Source: CADCTP01 sp963849885 (GTDB taxonomy: Bacteria; Actinomycetota; Actinomycetes; Mycobacteriales; CADCTP01). From it: a stretch of 64,000 bases of DNA. Within the stretch, counting starts at the first letter, position 1; the number at the start of each line of letters is the position of its first letter. The position numbers were made by a program, and so were the translations under genes. Below the pieces are notes generated by a model. It was not told the DNA's origin and searched no databases. It saw only the letters and a program-made list of their open reading frames with translations. Where the stretch lies: the NCBI GenBank assembly GCA_963849885.1, contig CAWKIV010000013.1:372001-436000 (forward strand), given 5' to 3'. Below, one piece after another: positions 50,820 to 60,645 of the stretch.

Positions 50820-53511
50820 ATGGGGACACGAGCCACCGTGTCGGCCGGGTCGCTGCTCGCCGGGCGGTATCGCCTGGTCGAGCCGCTGCCCGGTGCCGGG
50901 GTGGGCAGCTGGCGGGCCCGCGACGACCTCGGCGACCGGGAGGTCGCGGCTCGCGAGCTGGTGCCGGCCGAGGCTGTGGAGGCGGTGCGGCAGCGCGCGG
51001 TACGGGATGCGACGGAAGCCGCAAGCCTGCGCCATTCCGGGATCGTGCCGGTCTACGACGTGGTGGAGCACGACGACGCACCGTGGGCGGTCACCGAGCT
51101 GGCGTCGGAGCCGAGCCTGGACCAGCTGCTCCGCAGCCGCGGCCCGGCGACACCGGTCGAGACCGCCCGGATCGGGCTGCGGGTCCTGGAGGCGCTGGAG
51201 GCGGCGGACGCCGCCGGAGTCCGGCACCGCGACCTCACCCCGGCGAACGTCCTGGTCGGCGACGACGGCCAGGTCCGGGTGACGGGCTTCGGGTTGACGC
51301 CGGAGCCGGAGCAGCCGCCGGGCCGGGCCGCGGCGGTGACCGGTTCGGTGGACTTCGTCGCGCCGGAGCGGGCCCGCGGGGTCTCCGCCGGCGGCATCGA
51401 GTCCGATCTGTGGTCGCTGGGCGCGACCCTCTACGCCGCGGTGGAGGGCCGGCTGCCGTTCCACCGCGAGGCACAGCTGGCGACGCTGGCGGCCGTGGTG
51501 ACCGACGAACCGCCGCCCCCGCGCCGGGCCGGGGCGCTGCGCGCGGTCATCGACGGGCTGCTGATCAAGGACCCGGCGCACCGGCTCGGGTTGGCGGACG
51601 CGCGCCGGATGCTGGACGCGGTGGTCCGCGGGGTGCCGGTGGTGCCGGCGCCGCGGCGGGTGCCGGGGCACAGCGCGGGGCCGCGGACGGCGGGCGGGCC
51701 GGTGGGAGCGGCGGTACGGCCGGCTGCGGTCGACGCGGCCGCGATGCCCCGAGCGGACGGTCCGGTGCCGCGGACGCCGGCGGGGGCCGCGGTCGACGCC
51801 TCCGAGGCGCCCCGGGCGGACGGGGTGGACCGGGTCCCGGGGCCTCGCGCCGGCGGCGCGGCGCCGGGCGAGATCGCTGCCTCCGCACGCGAGGCAGAGC
51901 ACCAGTCGGCCGGGAGGGGTGTCCCGGGTCCGGGACCGACCGCACCGATCTCCGCGACGCCGTCCAGCGCGGAGGGCGGCGCCGGGTCGGGCGCAGCGGG
52001 CGCCGGGAGCGGTACGGCCGGCAGACCGGCCGGAGCCGGCGGGCCGGGCGGCGGGCCGGGTGCGGCCGGAGCAGGCGGGCCGGGCGGCGGGCCGGGTGCG
52101 GCCGGAGCCGGCGGTACGGCCGGGAGCGGCGGCGAAGCCGGCGCGACTGGGGTCCGGTCCGGCGCAGCCGGCGGAGGGGCGGGCGGCGAGGCGGGAGCCG
52201 AGCCGCGCGGCGCCGAGGCGGCAGCCGAGGAGCCGGCGTCCACCCCCGATCACGTCCAGTTCCATGATCCCGAGATCGTCGCCGCGCTGGCCGCGTTCGA
52301 GGCGGCGCTCGCCCTCCCGCAGCCCGCCCGGCCGGCCGAGACCACGATCACCACCCCGGATGCGCCCGCCCCCGACGAGTTCACCGCCGACGAGCCGCCG
52401 GCCGCGGAGGCACCCCCGGAGCGGTTCGCCGCACTTCCAGCACCGGCCGCACCGGAGTCCCCCGGGGCACCACCCGAGCGGCCCGCCACACGCCGGTCGC
52501 CGGCCACGCCGGAGTCCCCCGAGACATCCCGCGAGCGGCCCGCACCCCGATCACCGGCCACGGCGTCACCGTCCGAGGGCGCCGCCCGAGCGGCCCGCCG
52601 CACCCCGATCGCCGGCCGTGAAGTCTCCCCGCGAGACACCCCCGAAGCGGCCCGTCTCGCCGCAGCCGGCGCAGGTCGTCCCGGCGCCGCGTACCGCCGT
52701 CCCGCCGGAGCGCGCGGTCAACGGCCACGCCACCCGCCCGGTCCCGGCCGGCCGGTCGGTCATCGGCCCCGCCCCGGCGGCGGCCGCCCGCAACGGCCGC
52801 CCCGCGCCGACCCGACCGGCGCCCACCCCGGCCCGCCCGAGCCGGCCGACGCAGCCGCGGATCGAGGAGCTGGGTGGCGGCTCCGCCTCCCGCCGCCGGT
52901 CGCTGCTCACCGTGCTCGCCGTCGTGCTCGCGGTCGTCGCCGCTGTGCTGATCCCGTTCCTGATCGACCGCGCCCGGGACGACGGCGCGGCGCCCCCGGC
53001 GGACCCGACGCCCTCGGCGGCGGTCACCTCCCCGGCGACCGCGAGCCCGGAGCCGGCCGCGCCGCCACCGGCCGGCTTCGTGCTGCACCGCGATCCCAGC
53101 GGCTTCTCCATCGCGGTGCCGCGCGGCTGGCGACTGGAGCGGGACGGCTCGATCGTGGACTTCCGCGACCCGACCTCCAGCCGCTTCATCCGCATCGACC
53201 AGCGCGCCGACCCGCGCACGGAGCCGTACGACGACTGGATCGCCCGCGAGCCGACGTACAAGGCCGACCTGCCCGGCTACGACCTGATCCGGATCGCCAA
53301 CGTGATGTACCGCAACTGGCCGACCGCGGACTGGGAGTTCAGCTGGGGCGCGCGCGGCAGCGAGCGGTCGCATGTGCTGATCCGCAACGTGGTTCCCAAC
53401 GAGTACCACGGGTACGCCCTCTACTGGTCCACCACCGACGCCCGGTGGAAGAAGGACCTGCCGTATTTTGAGACCTTCGTACGGACGTTCGCGCCGAAGC
53501 CAGGGAGGTGA
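50820..53511 (+). CDS. Receptor-type Ser/Thr pseudokinase with extracellular domain (frameshifted in linker)
   Basis: The N-terminal 270 residues align with Hanks-type kinases but key residues are lost. The ATP-binding Lys of VAVKE is Arg (VAARE, residue 45). HRDxKPAN is HRDLTPAN (Lys to Thr, residue 140). DFG is GFG (residue 156). Asp of HRD, Asn143 and the APERARG block remain. An Ala/Pro/Gly linker of about 400 residues leads to a membrane helix (LLTVLAVVLAVVAAVLIPFL) and a 150-residue outer domain (GFSIAVPRGWRLERDGSIVD to RTFAPKPGR). One extra base near 52,570-52,590 breaks the frame in the linker. ATG 50820; its stop overlaps the next kinase's GTG. Confidence 0.85.
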
Positions 53512-55965
53512 GCCCGGCGGCCGACAAGATCGTGCTGTCGGGGCGCTACCGCTTGGTCGAACCGCTCGCGACCGGCGGCATGGGCACCGTGTGGCGGGCG
53601 TACGACGACGTGCTCGACCGCCCGGTCGCGGTCAAGGAGGTGCTCCTGCCGCCCGGCCTCGACGACGAGGCGCGGGAGGTGCTCCGGCAGCGGACGCTGC
53701 GGGAGGCGCGGGCGGCGGCCAAGCTCCGGCACTCCGCGATCGTGACGATCTTCGACGTGGTCGAGCAGGACGACCGGCCGTGGATCGTGATGGAGCTGGT
53801 CTCGTCGCAGAGCCTGGAGCAGCGGATCCGCGCCCGCGGCCCGCTGCCGCCCACCGAGGCCGCGGCGGTCGGGCTGCGCATCCTGGACGCGCTGGTCACC
53901 GCGCAGGCGGCCGGCGTGCAGCACCGCGACATCAAGCCCGCGAACGTGCTGCTGGCCGACGACGGCCGGGTGGTGCTGACCGACTTCGGGATCGCCCGCC
54001 ACATCGGGGACCAGACGCTCACCTCGGCCGGGCTGCTGGTCGGCTCGCCCAACTACCTCGCCCCGGAACGCGCCCGCGGCCTCCCCACCCCCGGCCTGCA
54101 GTCGGACCTGTGGTCGCTCGGAGCCACGCTGTACGCGGCGGTCGAGGGGCAGCCGCCGTTCGAGCGGAACGGGCCGCTGCCGACGCTGGCGGCGGTGGTG
54201 ATGGACGAGCCGCCTCCGCCGCAGCGCGCCGGGCCGCTGCGGCCGGTCATCGACGGGCTGCTGGTCAAGGACCCGCGGCACCGGCTCGACGCCGACCGGG
54301 CCCGCGCGATGCTGCAGCGGGTGTTGCGGCCGGGAGCGGTGGGCTTCCCGGCCGGTACGGTGCCGGCGCCGCAGCCGGCGCCGGACCCGACCCGACCGCT
54401 GCCGGTCACCCCCGGACCGAAGCCCCCCGCCGCCACCCCGACCCCCGCCACCCCGACCCCGGCGGCACCGACCCCGGCCACCGGCCTGGCATCGGCCCCG
54501 GTGGCATCGGCCCCGGTGGCATCGGCCGGCATCGGCCGGCCCGGCGCACCGGCCGCACCGGTAGCACCGGCGGCATCGGAGGCACCGGCGGCATCGGTCG
54601 GACCGGCCGAACCGGCGGCCCCGTCCGCCCCGTCCGCCCCGGCCGCCGCGGCCGCCGCGGCCACCGCGGCGCTCAGCGCACCGAAGACCACCGACCGCGG
54701 CCCGGCCGTGCCGCCCGACGCACCGGCGAGCGACGCCGCAGCAACCCCCGGCCTGACGGCTCGGGTTCCGGCGCCGGCCGGCGAGGCGCCGGTCGACGGC
54801 ACGACGGCCGACTCCGCTCAGGACCCGGCGGCCGCCGGCACCGAGGCACCGGACAAGACAGCCGGCGAAGAGGCGCCACGCAAGCAGGCAGCCGGTGCCG
54901 CCGCCGCGGCGGTCGGCGCCGCCGCGGCTGCCGGGGCCGCCGCGGCCGGCGCGAAGGCCCGCGACGAGGCGGACCAGCGCACCGAGACCAGCGAGCCGAC
55001 CGCCGGCCGAGCGACCAGCGACCAGCAGGCGGCCGACGAGCCGGCCGCCGAGGAGACCCCCACCAGCCGCCCGGCGGCCAGCGAGACCGCCGCCCCCAAG
55101 CCGCCAGCCAGCGACGCAACGACAGGCGCGGCGGCGGTCGCGGCGCGCGCGCGACGCGGCGAAGGCGCCGGCCGCGGCGGCGCGCGACACCGCGAAGGCG
55201 CCAGCCGCGGCGGCGCCGGGGATCCGCACCGGCACGGTCCACCTCGACCGGCCCACCCGGCGCCCGACCCTCCTGCTCGCCGCCGCGGCGGTCGTCGTCG
55301 TGATTCTCGCCGCCGTCCTCCTGCCGCAGCTCCTCGACCGGGACCCGACCACGCCCGGGCCGACCGCCGCCCCCACCGCCGCCCCCACGGCCGGGTCGGC
55401 ATCGGGCCGCCCCTCGGGGGCGCCGAGCGGGACGACGGCCGCACCCGGCACGCCGACGGGCGCGCCGACGACCGCACCCCCGCGGACGACCACCGCCGCG
55501 CCGACCGGGGCCGCCGTCCCGGCCGGCTTCACCCGGTACGTCGACCCGACCCGCCGCTTCCAGGTCGCCGTCCCGTCCGGGTGGACCGCCGGCCCGGGTC
55601 GCACCGGCGCGCAGGTCCGCTTCGACGATCCCGGCTCGGGCCGCTACCTGATGGTCGAGACGTCGGACACGCCGGAGGGCGACCCGTACGTCAACTGGGT
55701 CGACTACGAGCGCACCTTCAGCGCGGACCGCAGCAACTACCAGAATCTCGGCATCGACCGGGTCAGCTACGGCGCGGACAAGGGCTGGGAGACCGCGGAC
55801 TGGGAGTTCCGGGTCGGCAACACCCACGTGCTCAACCGCAACATCCTGGTCAGCCCGCGGCGGGCGCACGCGCTCTACTGGTCGACGCCGGAGAGCCTCT
55901 GGTCCAGCGCGGAGAGCCGGCGCATCTTCCAGGTGGCGGCCGACACCTTCGTGCCGGCCCCCTGA
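53508..55965 (+). CDS. Receptor-type Ser/Thr protein kinase with extracellular domain (frameshifted in linker)
   Basis: The kinase domain is intact: glycine loop TGGMGTVWRA, VAVKEV with Lys43, HRDIKPANVLL near residues 139-149, TDFGIARH near 158, GSPNYLAPERARG, and SDLWSLGATLYAAVEGQPPF. An Ala/Pro-rich linker follows, then a membrane helix (TLLLAAAAVVVVILAAVLLP) and an outer domain: PAGFTRYVDPTRRFQVAVPS to ALYWSTPESLWSSAESRRIF. Its outer domain matches that of the preceding pseudokinase (shared TADWEF, RN, ALYWST and a final FxP). One extra base, or a CG slip in the CGCGCGCG run near 55,140-55,155, breaks the frame. GTG 53508 overlaps the upstream stop (GTGA). Ligand unknown. Confidence 0.9.
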
Positions 55966-55968
55966 CGG

Positions 55969-56760
55969 TCAGCGCGCGCGGGCGTACCGGGCCGGGCTGG
56001 TGCCGAGCAGCCGGCTGAAGTGCCGGGTCAGGTGGGCCTGGTCGTAGAACCCGGCCGCGGTCGCCACCTCCGCCGGCCGTTGCCCGTCCAGCAGCAGGCG
56101 GCGGGCCAGGTCGACCCGCCGTCCGGTCAGGTAGCGGTGCGGCGGCAGCCCCACTTCCCGGGTGAACGCCCGGACCAGGTGCGTCGGGTGCGCCCCGAGC
56201 AGCTCGGCCGCCTCCTCCAGGGTGAGCCCCGCGGTCACCCGCTCGTCGAGGAGGTCGCGCAGCCGCGCGGCCAGCCCGCGGTCCCGGACCTCCGGGCCGT
56301 CGGCCACCGAGCGTCGCAGGTGCTGCCCGAGCCGCTCCCGGATCAGCACCAGCCGGCTCTCCGCCTGCAGCTCCTCCCCCGGCCGCCGGAGCGCGCCGTG
56401 CAGCTGGTGCACCCGCTGCCGCAGCACCGGGTCGCCGACGGCCGGCCGGTCCACGGCCGCGCCGATCAGATCGGCCCCGAGCACCGCCGGGTCCAGGTAG
56501 ACCACCCGCTTGCGGAAGCCGTCCGGCGTCGCCGCCCGCCCGTCGTGCGGCACGTGCGGCGGCAGCAGGGTGACCAGCCCGTCGAGCGCGCGGTGCTCCC
56601 GCCGGTCCAGCTCGTACCGCACCGTGCCGGTGTCGACCAGCAGCAGCGTCCAGGCGTCGTGCGTGTGCGAGGGGTACGCGTGGTCGGTGAAGCGGGCGTG
56701 GAACACCTCGGCCACCCCCGGCACCGGCGGGCGCCACGCGGTGACCTCCGAACCGGTCAC
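55969..56760 (-). CDS. AraC-family transcriptional regulator
   Basis: A 263-residue regulator. An N-terminal cupin sensor domain has ARFTDHAYPSHTHDAWTLLL and LVTLLPPHVPHDGRAATPDG. The C-terminal AraC domain has two helix-turn-helices: LTLEEAAELLGAHPTHLVRA and RPAEVATAAGFYDQAHLTRH, followed by FSRLLGTSPARYARAR. GTG 56760 has TACGTT 6 bases upstream, so it is probably leaderless. It is divergent from a DUF2000 gene, which is a natural target, and convergent with the kinase gene, with 3 bases between the stops. Confidence 0.92.
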   Translation of the reverse strand: MTGSEVTAWRPPVPGVAEVFHARFTDHAYPSHTHDAWTLLLVDTGTVRYELDRREHRALDGLVTLLPPHVPHDGRAATPDGFRKRVVYLDPAVLGADLIGAAVDRPAVGDPVLRQRVHQLHGALRRPGEELQAESRLVLIRERLGQHLRRSVADGPEVRDRGLAARLRDLLDERVTAGLTLEEAAELLGAHPTHLVRAFTREVGLPPHRYLTGRRVDLARRLLLDGQRPAEVATAAGFYDQAHLTRHFSRLLGTSPARYARAR

Positions 56761-56766
56761 GTCAAG

Positions 56767-56772
56767 AACGTA
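56767..56772 (-). promoter_or_regulatory. -10 element of the AraC gene (leaderless)
   Basis: TACGTT on the minus strand, six bases before the GTG. Confidence 0.45.
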
Positions 56773-56809
56773 CAAGACCGGAGGCCGGGCCGCCGGCACG
56801 CTGGGACCC

Positions 56810-57220
56810 GTGCGCTTCGACACCAAGATCGCCGTGCTGCTGCGGGACGACCTGCCGTCCTGGCAGGAGCTGAACGTCACCGCCTTCCTGGTCAGCGGCC
56901 TGGCCGCGACCGCGCCGGAGCTCATCGGCGAGCCGTACGCGGACGCGGACGGCACCGCGTACCTGCCGATGTTCCGGCAGCCGGTGCTGGTCCTGGCCGG
57001 GTCCAAGGAGGTGCTCACCGCGGCGCACGCCCGGGCGCTCGACCGCGGCATCCCGCTGGCGGTCTTCACCGCCGACCTCTTCGGGACCGGCCACGACGAG
57101 GCCAACCGGGCCGCGGTCCGCGCGGTGCCGCGGGCCGACCTGGACCTGGTCGGCCTGGCCCTGCACGCCCCGCGCAACGCCGCCGACAAGGTCCTCAAGG
57201 GCGCCCGCATGCACCCCTGA
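56810..57220 (+). CDS. DUF2000 family protein
   Basis: A 136-residue protein starting VRFDTKIAVLLRDDLPSWQE, then LNVTAFLVSGLAATAPELIG, YLPMFRQPVLVLAGSKEVLT and IPLAVFTADLFGTGHDEANR. This matches the DUF2000 family, a Pth2-like fold of unknown function often next to AraC regulators, as here. GTG 56810 starts the conserved part with no close ribosome site; CACGCT 7 bases before may be a weak -10 element. It is divergent from the AraC gene, 49 bases apart. Confidence 0.87.
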   Translation: MRFDTKIAVLLRDDLPSWQELNVTAFLVSGLAATAPELIGEPYADADGTAYLPMFRQPVLVLAGSKEVLTAAHARALDRGIPLAVFTADLFGTGHDEANRAAVRAVPRADLDLVGLALHAPRNAADKVLKGARMHP

Positions 57221-57256
57221 CGGAATGCCGCCCGCCGGCGCCGGAGTTGCCCCGGC

Positions 57257-58267
57257 GTGGCCGACGAGACCCTGCCCCTGTCCGTGCTCGACTTCGTCGG
57301 GATCGAGCACGGGGAGACCGCGCACCAGTCGATCGCCGGCGCGGTCGGCATCGCGCAGGCCGTCGAGCGGGCCGGCTACCGGCGCTACTGGGTGTCCGAG
57401 CACCACAACATGCGCAGCCTGGCCTGCAGCGCGCCGGAGATCCTGACCGCGCACGTCGCCGCCCGCACCGAGCGGATCCGGGTCGGCGCGGCCGGGATCA
57501 TGCTGCCCAACCACGCCGCCTTCAAGGTGGCCGAGGTCTTCCGCACGCTGCTGGCGATGCACCCCGGCCGCATCGACCTCGCGCTCGGCCGGGCGCCGGG
57601 GACCGACCCGCTGACCGCGCACGTGCTGCGGCGGGGCATCGACGTGGACCCGGGCGCGGAGTTCCCGCGGCAGGTCGCCGAGCTGCTCGCCTTCCTCGGC
57701 GACGGCTTCCCCGCCGGCCATCCGTACGGCCGGCTGGTCGCGGCGCCGGTGGTCGACGAGCAGCCGGAGCTGTTCGTGCTCGGCTCCAGCCGGTACGGGC
57801 CGCGGTTCGCCGCCGTGAACGGGATGAGCGCCGTCTTCGCCCACCACATGAGCCCGGAGATCGCGGTCGAGGTGCTGCGCGACTACCGGCGGGAGTTCGC
57901 CCCGCGGGCCGCCCAGCCGGCGCCGTACTCGGCGATGTCGGTGCTCACCTTCGCCAGCGACGACCCGGAGGCGGTGCTCGACTTCGAGGCCGGCTGGACG
58001 CTGACGATCCAGAACCTGGTCCGCGGCATCCGGGAGCCGCTGCGGCCGGAGGAGGTGCGTGACTTCGCCCGGTCGCCGGGCTTCCGGCGGGCGCCGCGGG
58101 ACGAGTCCCGGATGGTCACCGGCGAGCCCAAGGCGGTGGCCGGGCGGCTGCGCGAGCTGCAGGACCAGGCCCAGGTGGACGAGATCGTGGTGGTCACGCC
58201 CGGGCTGGACCGGGCCCGGCGGACGGACAGCTTCCGGTTGCTGGCCGACGCCTGGCGCCGCGGGTGA
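57257..58267 (+). CDS. Luciferase-like monooxygenase (LLM class flavin-dependent oxidoreductase)
   Basis: A 336-residue TIM-barrel oxidoreductase. It has LSVLDFVGIEHGETAHQSIA near the N-terminus, ERAGYRRYWVSEHHNMRSLA, IRVGAAGIMLPNHAAFKVAE, HPGRIDLALGRAPGTDPLTA, and the C-terminal ELQDQAQVDEIVVVTPGLDR. The YWVSEHHNM and LGRAPGTDP motifs mark the MsnO8-like subgroup. It probably uses FMN; an F420 cofactor is also possible in actinobacteria. Substrate unknown. It is 36 bases after the DUF2000 gene and its stop overlaps the next GTG. Confidence 0.92.
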   Translation: MADETLPLSVLDFVGIEHGETAHQSIAGAVGIAQAVERAGYRRYWVSEHHNMRSLACSAPEILTAHVAARTERIRVGAAGIMLPNHAAFKVAEVFRTLLAMHPGRIDLALGRAPGTDPLTAHVLRRGIDVDPGAEFPRQVAELLAFLGDGFPAGHPYGRLVAAPVVDEQPELFVLGSSRYGPRFAAVNGMSAVFAHHMSPEIAVEVLRDYRREFAPRAAQPAPYSAMSVLTFASDDPEAVLDFEAGWTLTIQNLVRGIREPLRPEEVRDFARSPGFRRAPRDESRMVTGEPKAVAGRLRELQDQAQVDEIVVVTPGLDRARRTDSFRLLADAWRRG

Positions 58268-59124
58268 CCGGCGCGCCGGCCCGGGCCTGCTGGGCCGCGG
58301 CCGAGCCGTTCGCGGTGGCCGCCTTCTTCACCGCGGAGGCGCGGGCGGCGGTGCGGGACGCCGGCCTGCCGTCGATCTCCTCGTACGTGGTGCTCCGGGC
58401 GGCGCCGCTGGGCGCGGCGCACCCGGCGGTGGTCACCGCGGCGTTCCGGTCGTTCCCGCGCGGCACCTTCGACATCCTGCCGGTGGCGTGGACGCGACTG
58501 TCGCCTGAGGACGCCGTACGGCGCACGCACGAGACGGTCACCGCCTGGTGCGCGGCCGCCTTCCCGGACCGGCCGGCGCCGGCGGAGGCGGCCGACGAGG
58601 TGGCCGCGCTGGTGGCCACTGTGGACACCGCCGGTCGCCCGCTGGCGGCGGCGAACCAGGCGGTCGGGCCGCCGGACGAGCCGTGGGCCCGGCTGTGGCG
58701 GGCGCTGACCGTGCTGCGGGAGCACCGCGGGGACGGGCACGTCGCCGCGCTGGTCGCCGCCGACCTCGGGCTGGTCGAGTCCGAGGTGCTCACCGCCGCC
58801 TGGGCCGGCGACCGGGTCGACCTGCCCATGCTGCGGCGGACCCGGCGGATCGACGACGACGCCTGGGCGGCCGGCTCGGCAGCGCTGGCCGCGCGCGGCC
58901 TGCTGACCGATCGGGGCGAGCTCACCGCCGCCGGCCGCGCGCTCCGGTCCGACGTGGAGGACGCCACCGACCGCGCCGCGGCGGCGCCCTACCGGGCGCT
59001 CGGCGCCGCCGGCACCCGCCGGCTGTGGTCACTGGCCGCCGACCTCTCCCGGTCCCTGATCGACGCCGGGCGCATTCCCGCGGTCACCCCGGTCGGCGCG
59101 CCCTGGCCCCCGCCGCCCCTCTGA
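58264..59124 (+). CDS. SCO6745-family protein (MarR-like helical fold)
   Basis: A 286-residue soluble protein resembling actinobacterial SCO6745-like proteins of unknown function. It shows PFAVAAFFTAEARAAVRDAG, VVTAAFRSFPRGTFDILPVA, LWRALTVLREHRGDGHVAAL, WAAGSAALAARGLLTDRGEL and DLSRSLIDAGRIPAVTPVGA. The LREHRGDGHVAAL stretch and winged-helix-like C-terminus are typical. The GTG overlaps the monooxygenase stop (GTGA), so the two are co-translated. It overlaps the convergent alkB gene by 41 bases. Confidence 0.85.
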   Translation: MTGAPARACWAAAEPFAVAAFFTAEARAAVRDAGLPSISSYVVLRAAPLGAAHPAVVTAAFRSFPRGTFDILPVAWTRLSPEDAVRRTHETVTAWCAAAFPDRPAPAEAADEVAALVATVDTAGRPLAAANQAVGPPDEPWARLWRALTVLREHRGDGHVAALVAADLGLVESEVLTAAWAGDRVDLPMLRRTRRIDDDAWAAGSAALAARGLLTDRGELTAAGRALRSDVEDATDRAAAAPYRALGAAGTRRLWSLAADLSRSLIDAGRIPAVTPVGAPWPPPPL

Positions 59125-59746
59125 CCCACCAGCCCTCGCGGGAGTGGCGCATGGTCACGGACATGCGGGCGCCGGCGCCGCGGGGCTCCTTGGGGACGGT
59201 GTGCTGCCACTCGTGCTGGCAGGCGCCGCCCATGACGAGGAGGTCGCCGCCGCCGGGGGTGAAGCGGCGGGTCGGGGAGCCGGACGTGCCCGGCCGCAGC
59301 AGGAACCGCCGCCGCTCCCCGAGCGACACGGTCACCACGAGCGGGTCGGTGAGCGTCTTGCGGTTGGTGTCGCCGTGCCACGCGACCCCGTCCCGGCCGT
59401 CCCGGTAGAGGTTCACGTGCACCGAGTCGAAGTCGACCCGGTAGTGCTCGGACACCGCCTGCCGCATCTCCTCCAGCTGCGGCGGCAGGTCGGCCAGCGC
59501 CGGTCCGGACCAGCCGGCCACCATCCGCGGCTCCAGCACCCGGCGGTCGTACATCCACCGCTCCCGCTGCTGCCACGGTGCCTCCGCCAGCAGCAGGTCG
59601 AACACCGCGGCGTGCGCCGGCACCCAGCCGGGCACCTCGTCCAGCCAGGACCGCTCGTCCAGCCGGTGCCGGACGAGGCCGGCGAAGGACAGGCTCGGCC
59701 CCTCCCCGGAGTCGAACAGCGAGCCCTGCCAGGACAGCGTCACCAC
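59084..59746 (-). CDS. AlkB-like 2-oxoglutarate/Fe(II)-dependent dioxygenase
   Basis: A 220-residue AlkB family protein that removes alkyl groups from DNA or RNA bases. The iron ligands are in GVAWHGDTN (His and Asp, near residue 126) and HEWQHTVPKEPRG (distal His). The 2-oxoglutarate-binding arginines are in RMSVTMRHSREGWW. The nucleotide-recognition lid includes SVHVNLYRDGRDGVAWHGDT. GTG 59746 or the following GTG 59743 is the start; CACCAT 6 bases before the latter may be a -10 element. It is divergent from the SAM hydrolase gene. Confidence 0.93.
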   Translation of the reverse strand: MVTLSWQGSLFDSGEGPSLSFAGLVRHRLDERSWLDEVPGWVPAHAAVFDLLLAEAPWQQRERWMYDRRVLEPRMVAGWSGPALADLPPQLEEMRQAVSEHYRVDFDSVHVNLYRDGRDGVAWHGDTNRKTLTDPLVVTVSLGERRRFLLRPGTSGSPTRRFTPGGGDLLVMGGACQHEWQHTVPKEPRGAGARMSVTMRHSREGWWVRGAAGARARRPG

Positions 59747-59768
59747 CCCATGGTGCGCCCGCGCCGGT

Positions 59769-59774
59769 TATGGT
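59769..59774 (+). promoter_or_regulatory. -10 element of the SAM hydrolase gene (leaderless)
   Basis: TATGGT, seven bases before the GTG at 59,782. Confidence 0.5.
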
Positions 59775-59781
59775 CGGCCCC

Positions 59782-60594
59782 GTGGGCTACCGGTGGGTCT
59801 CGTTCACCACCGACTACGGCACCGCGGACGGTTTCGTGGCGGCCTGCAAGGGGGTCCTGGCCACCATCGCCCCGGACGTGCGGGTGATCGACGTCAGCCA
59901 TGAGGTCCCGCCGCAGCGGGTGCGCCGCGGCGCCGCCGTGCTGGCCCAGGCGGTGCCCTGGCTGCCGCCCGCCGTGCATCTCGCGGTGGTCGACCCCGGC
60001 GTCGGCACCGACCGCCGCGGGATCGCCGTCGTCACCGGCCGCGGCGTGCTGGTCGGCCCGGACAACGGCCTGCTGCTCCCGGCCGCGGACGCGCTCGGCG
60101 GCGCCGCCGCCGCGTACGCGCTGACCGAGCCGGCCTACCAGCTGCCGGAGGTGTCCCGGACCTTCCACGGCCGGGACGTCTTCGCTCCGGTGGCCGGGCA
60201 CCTCTGCCGCGGCGTCGAGCCGGCCCGGCTCGGCCCGCCGGTGCCGGTGGCCGAGCTGCACCGGCTGCCGGCCCCGCGGGTCGACGTGGCTGCCGGCCGG
60301 CTGCGGGCCGAGGTGCTGGCGGTGGACGCCTTCGGCAACGTCCAGCTCGCCGCGACGGCCGGCGACCTCGCCGCGGCCGGCCTGCCGGCCGACGTGACCG
60401 TCCACACCGGCCACACGGCCCGCGCGGCCCGGGTCGGCCGGACCTTCGCCGACGCCCGGCCCGGCGCGCTGGTCGTGCTGGCCGACTCGGCCGGGCACGC
60501 CGCGGTCGCCGTCAACGGCGGCAGCGCGGCGGCCGAGCTCGAGGTCGCCGACGGCGACCTGGTGACCGTCCGGGCCGACCACCCGGCCCGCTGA
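59782..60594 (+). CDS. SAM hydrolase / hydroxide adenosyltransferase (DUF62, chlorinase-fluorinase fold)
   Basis: A 270-residue protein. The N-terminus reads WVSFTTDYGTADGFVAACKG with the SAM-binding aspartate, then APDVRVIDVSHEVPPQRVRR, VHLAVVDPGVGTDRRGIAVV, GVLVGPDNGLLLPAADALGG and RTFHGRDVFAPVAGHLCRGV. The Asp-Arg-His type signature (DPGVGT...R...FHGRD) marks the DUF62 SAM hydrolases that split SAM to adenosine and methionine, rather than the halogenases. GTG 59782 is leaderless. Cell role unclear. Confidence 0.92.
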   Translation: MGYRWVSFTTDYGTADGFVAACKGVLATIAPDVRVIDVSHEVPPQRVRRGAAVLAQAVPWLPPAVHLAVVDPGVGTDRRGIAVVTGRGVLVGPDNGLLLPAADALGGAAAAYALTEPAYQLPEVSRTFHGRDVFAPVAGHLCRGVEPARLGPPVPVAELHRLPAPRVDVAAGRLRAEVLAVDAFGNVQLAATAGDLAAAGLPADVTVHTGHTARAARVGRTFADARPGALVVLADSAGHAAVAVNGGSAAAELEVADGDLVTVRADHPAR

Positions 60595-60631
60595 CCGGCC
60601 GCCGGCCGACCGGAGGTGGGAACGGCTGCGG

Positions 60632-60637
60632 CATACT
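60632..60637 (+). promoter_or_regulatory. -10 element of the DUF885 gene (leaderless)
   Basis: CATACT, eight bases before the ATG at 60,646. Confidence 0.5.
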
Positions 60638-60645
60638 CGGCCGCG

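Noticed and set aside
59782..60594. Fluorinase or chlorinase function for the DUF62 protein
   Set aside because: The fold is the same, but the DPGVGT, Arg and FHGRD pattern fits SAM hydrolases, and no organohalogen genes are nearby.
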